Source: an uncultured Roseburia sp.
GTDB taxonomy: Bacteria; Bacillota; Clostridia; Lachnospirales; Lachnospiraceae
Assembly: GCA_947564765.1 (NCBI GenBank)
Contig: CANODN010000105.1
Span: forward strand, 1-7,086
Length of the DNA: 7,086 bases
Reading direction: 5' to 3'
Positions 1 through 5,273 of this stretch are shown here, one piece after another. The translations under genes were made by a program, and so were the position numbers. Each line of letters opens with the position of its first letter. Position 1 is the first letter of the stretch. The notes under the pieces were generated by a model. The model did no database searches. It saw only the letters and a program-made list of their open reading frames with translations, and was not told the origin of the DNA.

Positions 1-1178
1 TGTTTCTTTCCTTTCTGCTGTTTTTAATGACATCCCCACGGACTGTCTTTGCCCTTCCTGCTGCCTCAAACAGTCAGCAGGAAGGAATCGACGTCAGTCA
101 ATGGCAGGGAAACATTGACTATGAGCAGGTTGCCGCAGCCGGAATACGTATCGTGTATATCCGTTCCAGCATGGGCAGCAGTTATGTAGATCCTTACTTT
201 GAACAAAATTACCAAAGAGCAAAGGCCGCCGGGCTGCAGGTAGGATTTTATCACTATGTAACGGCACGGACCGATTCTCAGGCCAGATATCAGGCACAGT
301 TTTTTGTAAACACCGTGCAGAACAAAGACTTTGAATGCAGACTTGCCATGGATTTTGAAGATCTGATCGGATTGTCTGCAGAGGAAGCCAATCAAATCGG
401 CCTTACCTTTATTCAAGCCGTAGAAGAATTCAGCGGAAAAGAGGCCGTTGTCTACAGCGACATATCCAATGCAGGCTCCGTATTTGGCGGTGAGCTAACC
501 AATTATCCGTTATGGATAGCAGAATACGGGGATGCCGTACCCTCTGCAGTGGTAAACTGGTCATCCTGGGCCGGCTGGCAGTATACCGATCAGGGACAGA
601 TACCCGGGATCGAAGGAGCCGTTGACCGGGATCACTTTACCGATGTCATGCTTTTAAAATCCTCCGGTCAGGTGAAGCCCGTATCCGCTCCCCGCCCCTC
701 ATCGGGCACAGTCACTTATCAGGTGCAGACGGGAGACACCCTGTGGTCGATTGCCCGGCTGTACCGTACCAGTGTCTCTTCGATTGTACAGGAAAATGAA
801 ATTACCAATCCCGCCCTGATCTATCCGGGCGAAACGCTGCATATTACCATACCGGACGATACACCGGAAGCGGATGACTATTTTTATAAGGTCCGTCAGG
901 GAAATACGTTATCCGGCATTGCCGCAAAATACCGGACGACCGTATCCCGGCTGGCAGCTTTGAATCACATATCCAATCCCAATCTCATCTACACAGGCGA
1001 ACAGCTGCAAATCCCAGGCGACTCGGATTTCGGCATGAAAACCTATATGGTGCAGCCCGGAAATACACTGACACAGATTGCCAAAGAATACGGCACTTCC
1101 GTATCGAATCTGGCTGCCCAAAACGGTATTACCAATCCCAATCTGATCTATCCCGGTGAAGTGCTTCGTATCCCCTGA
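1..1178 (+). CDS. Secreted GH25 muramidase with three C-terminal LysM domains (5' end outside window)
   Basis: Peptidoglycan hydrolase expected to cut the MurNAc-GlcNAc bond outside the cell (known for GH25). The frame is open from the window edge, and the codons before the first ATG (position 27) spell a hydrophobic run, FLSFLLFL, leading to an Ala-rich cleavage area. The true start therefore lies upstream and the ATG at 27 sits inside the signal peptide. Numbering from that Met, the GH25 domain covers about 20-212. It opens with GIDVSQWQG (Asp22) and contains MDFED, giving the Asp109-x-Glu111 catalytic pair typical of the family, with AVDRDHF near its end. A short Ser/Pro linker leads to LysM repeats at about 229-275, 285-330 and 339-383, each with a YxVxxGxTLxxIA-like start and an NPxLIYxGExL-like end. 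These should bind cell-wall glycan. The gene converges on the PepSY gene and shares its terminator. It could be a host autolysin or of phage origin; no phage genes are visible nearby. Confidence 0.93.
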   Translation, partial: FLSFLLFLMTSPRTVFALPAASNSQQEGIDVSQWQGNIDYEQVAAAGIRIVYIRSSMGSSYVDPYFEQNYQRAKAAGLQVGFYHYVTARTDSQARYQAQFFVNTVQNKDFECRLAMDFEDLIGLSAEEANQIGLTFIQAVEEFSGKEAVVYSDISNAGSVFGGELTNYPLWIAEYGDAVPSAVVNWSSWAGWQYTDQGQIPGIEGAVDRDHFTDVMLLKSSGQVKPVSAPRPSSGTVTYQVQTGDTLWSIARLYRTSVSSIVQENEITNPALIYPGETLHITIPDDTPEADDYFYKVRQGNTLSGIAAKYRTTVSRLAALNHISNPNLIYTGEQLQIPGDSDFGMKTYMVQPGNTLTQIAKEYGTSVSNLAAQNGITNPNLIYPGEVLRIP

Positions 1179-1180
1179 TA

Positions 1181-1227
1181 AAAAACGCCCTTCGGGTTCC
1201 CTGTTTCCTAACCCGAAGGGCGTTTTT
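1181..1227. terminator. Bidirectional intrinsic terminator between convergent genes
   Basis: A perfect 18-bp inverted repeat: arms 1181-1198 and 1210-1227 around an 11-nt loop. The core is CGCCCTTCGGGTT, flanked by A5 on the left and T5 on the right. Read on either strand it gives a GC-rich stem followed by a U-tract. It begins 3 bases after the muramidase stop codon and lies 6 bases from the PepSY gene stop, so it fits termination of both converging transcripts. Confidence 0.93.
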
Positions 1228-1232
1228 ACGCT

Positions 1233-1970
1233 CTAATCGTTCCAGTCTTTTTCCTGCTTTAAAATCTTTCCTGTCTTTGCATGAATTTCAAAATCATACT
1301 CATAATTTCCCTTAATCAGCTCTACCTCATAAACCGGCACACCGTCATCCATATCAAATTCTGCTTTGACTACGGTCGCTCCCGGTACTTCTGCAAGTGC
1401 AATCTTTTTCGCCTTGGCTACTCCGATATACCCGCTTTTCGCCTTAGAAGATTTGGACGCTGCGGTCAATTCCCATTCATACTCAATCAAGGCTCCTGTT
1501 CTGGCATGATAGACCAATGTGTAACGCTTGCTGTTCTTCTTTAATTTTAATTTATAAATATCGACTCCATCGTCTCTTTTTTTCGTACAGCTCAAAATTT
1601 TTCCGTTTTTGACTTCTTTACGCGCCAGCTGCTTACACTTGCTTTTACTGATTAGCGCGTTTTGATTGTCCGGTTTCACATACTGCATCTCCCAGCCGTA
1701 TTCCAATACTTTTGCATTGGAGGCACGATATTTGATCGTATACTTCTTATCGCCCTTTACAAGCTCAACCTCATAAACAAGCGTTCCCTTCTCGTAATCG
1801 GAATCCACCTCTGTCACAACGGCATTCGGAACCTTTTTCAATGCTTTTGCTTTTGCCTGGGAAATGCTTTTGACCTGTGCTGCGGCTGTATTTTCTGACC
1901 ACAGCAAAGCTCCCGCAAATACAAAACACAATGCCGCTAATACCATGATACTTCTTTTTTTCGCTTTCAT
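1233..1970 (-). CDS. Secreted basic protein with three PepSY-like repeats
   Basis: A 245-aa exported protein of unknown exact role. The start at 1970 is chosen because AGGAGGG (1977-1983) lies 6 nt upstream. An in-frame ATG at 1997 would place that site inside the coding region. The N-terminus is MKAKKRS followed by a hydrophobic segment (about 8-24) and an AAAQ cleavage area near residue 31, with no lipobox. Three PepSY-like repeats follow at about 36-94, 107-166 and 181-241. Each has an I-x-x-x-KAK helix, then a YEVEL or YKLKL strand, then a (Y/H)A(K/R)TG(K/A)(I/L/V)L-like ending. By hand count Lys is very common and the protein is net positive, opposite to the lipoprotein encoded 27 bp upstream, with which it is probably co-transcribed. 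Repeat 2 is the most divergent and holds two Cys (112 and 128). PepSY domains are proposed to inhibit or chaperone proteases, but no protease gene is visible here, so the function is open. Confidence 0.88.
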   Translation of the reverse strand: MKAKKRSIMVLAALCFVFAGALLWSENTAAAQVKSISQAKAKALKKVPNAVVTEVDSDYEKGTLVYEVELVKGDKKYTIKYRASNAKVLEYGWEMQYVKPDNQNALISKSKCKQLARKEVKNGKILSCTKKRDDGVDIYKLKLKKNSKRYTLVYHARTGALIEYEWELTAASKSSKAKSGYIGVAKAKKIALAEVPGATVVKAEFDMDDGVPVYEVELIKGNYEYDFEIHAKTGKILKQEKDWND

Positions 1971-1997
1971 CCTTTTCCCTCCTGAAAAATTTAACAT

Positions 1998-2927
1998 TTA
2001 TTCATCATCTACAGGCTCTGCTTCCCAGCTCCGGAATGTACCGCTGTAAGCGTCAATTTCAAACTCGTACTCCATGCCGTTGTAGATAATTTTCCCTTCG
2101 TATTCCGTATGACCGTCATCATAATCTACTTCAAATTCAACCATATTCTGTTCCGACGCCCCCGGAACCTGTGCCAGCGCCAGTTCCCTGGCTGCTTCTA
2201 CTGTAATCATCGTTCCGCCGGAAGAAGGCGTATAACTTTCCGCGTCGTAATCAAAACTTAGCACCTCTCCGGTATAGGCGTCAATCTCATAATCGTATTC
2301 TTTGTTATCCCCAGAATAAAATTCCACCTCATAAATCTGACGGCCGTCTTCATAATCCTGTGTACTCTTCACAAAAGTTACCTGATCATTGGTAAGTCCT
2401 GCGTGGGCAAGAGCCTTTGCCTTTGCCTCTTCCTCGGTGAGCATCTTTTTATTGCCATTCTGACTGCTGCCGGCATTGCCGCTGCCAATATTTCCGTCTT
2501 TGTCTGAGCTGCTGCTGTCGATATTTCCGCCTTTGTCTGCACTGCCGCTGTCGATATTTCCGGCTTTACCTCCACTGCCGCTGCCATTGCTTCCGGCACT
2601 GTTACCGGCGGTGGTATCTGCTTTCCTGTCCGCAGTTTCTATCAAAGGCACGTCGGCGTCTATAATGACTCCGGTTAAAGCATCAATTTCATATTCATAG
2701 TCTTCACCTGCTGCCGTAAAATCCACCTCATAATAATCCGTTCCGTTGCGGCTGCTTAAATCCGTCTCGGTGAATTTCACCTCTGACTCCAAAAATCCCG
2801 CCTCTTGCAGCGCCAGCCGTTTTGCCTCTTCGATTCCAAGATAACTCATCCGGCTCTCTCCTCTGCCGCAGCCGCTCATAAACAGAACAGACAATCCCAC
2901 CGCACATAAAATATAGTTTGCTTTCAT
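1998..2927 (-). CDS. Acidic lipoprotein with three PepSY-like repeats
   Basis: A 309-aa predicted surface lipoprotein. The start is supported by AAGGAG (2935-2940), 7 nt upstream. The N-terminus carries a short signal peptide ending in the lipobox LFMSGC, with Cys20 as the lipidation site. PepSY-like repeats lie at about 29-93, 163-228 and 241-302. All share an EEA/EAA-type helix, a YEVxF or YEGKI strand and an (Y)EYEIDA-(Y/L)-(T/S)-G ending. Repeats 1 and 2 are separated by a low-complexity Gly/Ser/Asn/Asp linker (about 103-161) containing three 11-residue units, which probably acts as a flexible spacer. The protein is strongly acidic by hand count. It is the first gene after the two-component system and sits behind its own putative regulated promoter, and it is followed closely by a second PepSY gene. 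It might be a membrane-anchored protease inhibitor, a co-sensor for the kinase, or a cation-binding surface protein. None of these can be decided from the sequence. Confidence 0.88.
   Translation of the reverse strand: MKANYILCAVGLSVLFMSGCGRGESRMSYLGIEEAKRLALQEAGFLESEVKFTETDLSSRNGTDYYEVDFTAAGEDYEYEIDALTGVIIDADVPLIETADRKADTTAGNSAGSNGSGSGGKAGNIDSGSADKGGNIDSSSSDKDGNIGSGNAGSSQNGNKKMLTEEEAKAKALAHAGLTNDQVTFVKSTQDYEDGRQIYEVEFYSGDNKEYDYEIDAYTGEVLSFDYDAESYTPSSGGTMITVEAARELALAQVPGASEQNMVEFEVDYDDGHTEYEGKIIYNGMEYEFEIDAYSGTFRSWEAEPVDDE
2463..2561 (-). repeat. Three 33-bp tandem units encoding a Gly/Ser/Asp linker
   Basis: In the lipoprotein, residues 123-155 are three consecutive 11-residue units: GNIDSGSADKG, GNIDSSSSDKD and GNIGSGNAGSS. 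The DNA shows the same 33-bp period, with the segment for GNID nearly identical in the first two copies and the third more decayed. Such in-frame repeats can change copy number and so change linker length between strains. Confidence 0.8.
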
Positions 2928-2956
2928 TGGTCATCTCCTTTTCTGTTTCTAAGGAT

Positions 2957-3012
2957 ATTTTATTTCCCGAATCTGAAATGAATATGAAATTTTAAAAAAT
3001 TTTTTAAAAAAA
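2957..3012 (-). promoter_or_regulatory. Putative activator-dependent promoter of the PepSY operon
   Basis: The -10 candidate is TAAAAT (2962-2957), which would start transcription near 2950 and leave a leader of about 23 nt holding the AAGGAG site. The sequence 17 bp upstream (ATATTC) is a poor -35, as expected if an activator bound to the 2968-2989 repeat replaces it. From 2990 to 3012 there is a block of only A and T in runs (T4 A6 T6 A7 on the + strand), at about -40 to -62, the position of an UP element. This gap (2928-3014) separates the kinase gene from the lipoprotein gene. Confidence 0.5.
2968..2989 (-). promoter_or_regulatory. Putative response-regulator operator: 11-bp direct repeat
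   Basis: On the - strand, TTTCATATTCA (2989-2979) is followed directly by TTTCAGATTCG (2978-2968), with 9 of 11 positions identical. A 6-bp half-site repeated every 11 bp is the known layout for OmpR/PhoB-family regulators (PhoB and PhoP boxes). The second TTTCAG ends exactly 10 bp before the candidate -10 box, as in PhoB-type activated promoters. Which regulator binds is an inference; the adjacent PhoB-like regulator is the obvious candidate. Confidence 0.55.
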
Positions 3013-3014
3013 TG

Positions 3015-4376
3015 CTATTGATCTGTGGAAGATGTTTCCGATACCGGCAGATGAAGAGTAAAGGAGCTGCCGATATCCGGTATACTTTCCAATGTCATAT
3101 AGCCACCGTGGGCCCCGGCAATCTGCTGTACCATAGATAACCCGAGACCTGCGCCGGTTTCGCCGCTGCGTGATGCATCCACCTGATAAAACCTCTGCCA
3201 GACTTTATCCTGCTGATCCTTCGGAATTCCGATGCCGTCATCTCTGACCTGCAGCAAAATCTCATTCCCCTCCCGATATGCAAGCACCCATACATGCCCC
3301 TCTGGTTTTCCATACTTGAAGGCATTTTCCACCAGATTCCGTACCAGACGTGACATCAGATCCGGATAGATCCGGGCTGTGATATCCTCCCTGACCGCTA
3401 AGGTCAGACGCGTAAAATCATATCCCTGTTCTTCACATACATGATGCAGAAATTCTCCCAGATTCACAGACTCCATAGAAAGGGATTCCGTTCCCTGATC
3501 CAGACGCGTCATGCTCAGCAGCTGGGAAATGATGTCGGACATCTTAACCGCCTGTCTGTAAATCATAGAAATGGTTTCCTGCCTGTCTTCTTCAGTTTCG
3601 TCATATTTCCTGGCATACTCGCATGCGCCTTTTACAATAGACACCGGAGTTCTAAGCTCATGAGACGCATCTGCCGTAAACTGTTTTTCTGCCTCAAAGG
3701 AATGCTCCAGCCTTTCAAATAACCGGTCAAAGGCATTCGCCAAACGGGAAAATTCATCTTTTCCGGCAGGCAGTCCGATGCGCCGGGATAAATCTCTGGC
3801 CTCATTCACAGCCTCTGCTGTGGTAATCATACGTTCCAGAGGACGAAAAGCGTTCCTTGCAATCAGGTAGCTGCCCAGGGCTGCCAGTGCCAGAAAAACA
3901 GGCAGAGCCGCCAGAGATACCTCCAACAGATCTCCGGCAATCTGCCGGCTCTTCGGAGCCTCTATAAACCCCCGCAGCCAGACGCCGTTCTCCCAGCCCT
4001 CCGGCAGCCAGATATCAAGCACCAGATACTCTTCCTCTCCGGCGGATACCCTGCGTGTCAATCCGTTTTGAAAAGATTCCTCTGCAGGAAAAGAAACGGG
4101 AGACTGACCGGCAAGAAGCGCCTCGCTTTTGCTGTAAACCAGAATGGATACGCCGTTTTGGTAAAAATGAAAATCCTCTCCCAGATCCAGTCTGTTTTGA
4201 ACCAGACTTACCTGATCCAAATTACTTCTTACAGCCAAAGACAGCCGTGACATGGCTGTCTTAGATGCTACTGCATTGCTGATGGATATGGTAAAAACCA
4301 GAAGCAAGGCTGCAAGCATCGCCATCAAAAGCGTCAGCCAGACGGCGATTTTTGTTTTAACAGAATAATTTCTCAT
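3015..4376 (-). CDS. Sensor histidine kinase of the two-component system
   Basis: A 453-aa membrane kinase of the class that autophosphorylates a His and passes the phosphate to a response regulator. Two membrane segments, at about 11-34 and 152-173, enclose an outside sensor region of roughly 115 residues that I cannot assign to a named family. A HAMP-like linker (about 174-228) follows. The H-box is SHELRTP with His239; the N-box is NLVENAFKY with Asn351; the G1 box is DDGIGIP (379-385); the F-box is around WQRFYQ (393-398); the G2 box is GAGLGLSMV (408-416). All the motifs needed for an active kinase are present. The start at 4376 overlaps the regulator stop by ATGA and has AGGAG (4384-4388) 7 nt upstream, pointing to translational coupling. 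The next gene downstream is the PepSY lipoprotein. The signal is unknown; cell-envelope stress or a peptide are guesses based on the neighbours. Confidence 0.95.
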   Translation of the reverse strand: MRNYSVKTKIAVWLTLLMAMLAALLLVFTISISNAVASKTAMSRLSLAVRSNLDQVSLVQNRLDLGEDFHFYQNGVSILVYSKSEALLAGQSPVSFPAEESFQNGLTRRVSAGEEEYLVLDIWLPEGWENGVWLRGFIEAPKSRQIAGDLLEVSLAALPVFLALAALGSYLIARNAFRPLERMITTAEAVNEARDLSRRIGLPAGKDEFSRLANAFDRLFERLEHSFEAEKQFTADASHELRTPVSIVKGACEYARKYDETEEDRQETISMIYRQAVKMSDIISQLLSMTRLDQGTESLSMESVNLGEFLHHVCEEQGYDFTRLTLAVREDITARIYPDLMSRLVRNLVENAFKYGKPEGHVWVLAYREGNEILLQVRDDGIGIPKDQQDKVWQRFYQVDASRSGETGAGLGLSMVQQIAGAHGGYMTLESIPDIGSSFTLHLPVSETSSTDQ

Positions 4377-5062
4377 TCATTCTCTCCTGTTTCCTCTGCC
4401 CGAAGCACCCAGCCCATACCTCGAATGGTGTGCAGCAGTTTTACGGGATGCCCGTTGTCAATTTTCTTTCTCAGTCTACTGATATATACATCGATATTGT
4501 TGGAGCTGCCGGAATACTCATAGTTCCAGATCTGATTTTCCAGCTGCTCTCTGGACAGGACAATTCCCTGATTGCGTATCATATATTCCAGAATAGCGAA
4601 CTCCTTGGGCAAAAGAGGGATCTGCACTCCGCTTCTGCTTGCCGTCATCTTCTTTTCATCTACCGTCAAATCGGCAATGAAAAAGCGATTGCTCCGGCTG
4701 CCTGCCTGCTTACGGGTCATAGCCCGTATCCGCGCCAGGAGTTCCTCAAAATCAAAGGGCTTAACCAGATAATCATCTGCTCCGTAATCCAGTCCCTTTA
4801 CTTTGTCTGCTACGGCATCACGGGCTGTCAGAAACATCACCGGCGTTTCAATTCCCTGATCTCTTAATTTCTTTAACAATCCATAACCGTCCAGCTTTGG
4901 CATCATTACATCCAGCAGGATGGCATCATACTCCGCACCCAGCAGATACAAAAGCGCCTCTTCCCCGTCAAAACATCCGTCTACACTATATCCGGCCTTT
5001 TTTAAGGTTTTTACAATCAAACGATTCATATCCCGTGCATCTTCTACCACCAAAACCTTCAC
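4373..5062 (-). CDS. OmpR/PhoB-family response regulator
   Basis: A DNA-binding regulator of 229 aa if it starts at the GTG at 5062. The receiver domain (about 1-116) has the acidic pair Glu7/Asp8, the phosphoacceptor Asp51 in LLDVMMPKLDG, Thr79 in FLTARD and Lys101 in LVKPFD. The winged-helix domain (about 125-223) has the usual LLPKEFAILEYM start, a recognition helix region in NNIDVYISRLRKKID and a final RGMGWVL hairpin. GTG is preferred because AGGTGA (5068-5073) lies 5 nt upstream and the receiver fold begins there as KVLVVEDA. The ATG at 5089 would sit only about 6 nt from the predicted transcription start. The gene is co-transcribed with the kinase (4-bp overlap). The 11-bp direct repeat ahead of the PepSY operon is a likely target. 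No such repeat is seen at its own promoter, so autoregulation is not evident. Confidence 0.95.
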   Translation of the reverse strand: MKVLVVEDARDMNRLIVKTLKKAGYSVDGCFDGEEALLYLLGAEYDAILLDVMMPKLDGYGLLKKLRDQGIETPVMFLTARDAVADKVKGLDYGADDYLVKPFDFEELLARIRAMTRKQAGSRSNRFFIADLTVDEKKMTASRSGVQIPLLPKEFAILEYMIRNQGIVLSREQLENQIWNYEYSGSSNNIDVYISRLRKKIDNGHPVKLLHTIRGMGWVLRAEETGENE

Positions 5063-5073
5063 ACAAATCACCT
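5060..5073 (-). promoter_or_regulatory. Ribosome binding site and GTG start deciding the regulator N-terminus
   Basis: AGGTGA at 5068-5073, within AAAGGTGA on the - strand, lies 5 nt before GTG at 5060-5062. An alternative ATG at 5087-5089 also has a GGTGA 7 nt upstream. That site would lie at the very 5' end of a transcript from the promoter at 5102-5130 and is therefore less likely to be used. Confidence 0.55.
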
Positions 5074-5101
5074 TTCTTTTTTCTCTCATTCAAATGTCAC
5101 C

Positions 5102-5130
5102 AGTATAGCATAATCCGTTTTTAATTACAA
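5102..5130 (-). promoter_or_regulatory. SigA-type promoter for the regulator-kinase operon
   Basis: On the - strand, TTGTAA (5130-5125) is followed by a 17-bp spacer and TATACT (5107-5102). These match TTGACA at 4 of 6 and TATAAT at 5 of 6 positions, with ideal spacing. Transcription would start near 5095, leaving about 33 nt to the GTG start at 5062. It lies downstream of the GH20 hairpin, so the regulator operon appears to have its own promoter. Confidence 0.65.
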
Positions 5131-5184
5131 TTTGGTATCCCCGAGGAACAGGCAGTCATTTGTGTAAAAATATGCAAAATATAA

Positions 5185-5249
5185 CATATGCTCCCTTCCA
5201 GACAGCAAGTTTCTATCATTTCACTTGTCTGCCGGAAAGAGAGCATATG
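5185..5249 (-). terminator. Imperfect hairpin after the GH20 gene, probable terminator
   Basis: The outer 9 bp pair perfectly (CATATGCTC at 5185-5193 with GAGCATATG at 5241-5249). The inner arms continue with interruptions (5194-5209 against 5224-5240), around a loop near 5210-5223. On the - strand it begins 24 bases after the GH20 stop codon and is followed by a U-rich stretch (TTATATTTTGCATATTTTT). The interrupted stem and broken U-tract make it a weaker case than the 1181-1227 terminator. The rest of 5063-5273 holds the regulator promoter and no gene. Confidence 0.55.
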
Positions 5250-5273
5250 CATTCAAACTACAACATTTTCATT

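Noticed and set aside
27..29. ATG as the start of the muramidase gene
   Set aside because: The frame is open to the window edge and the upstream codons are the hydrophobic core of a signal peptide; no ribosome binding site precedes this ATG.
1995..1997. ATG as the start of the secreted PepSY gene
   Set aside because: It would translate through the AGGAGGG site and spoil the short basic signal-peptide start at 1970.
2463..2561. CRISPR-like direct repeats
   Set aside because: The units are contiguous, without spacers, and are in-frame codons of a low-complexity linker.
2990..3012. A/T tract after the kinase gene as an intrinsic terminator
   Set aside because: It has no GC-containing stem; its placement upstream of a -10 box fits a promoter element better.
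4430..4867. 145-codon open frame on the + strand
   Set aside because: It lies antisense to the well-supported response regulator, has no family resemblance and no convincing ribosome binding site.
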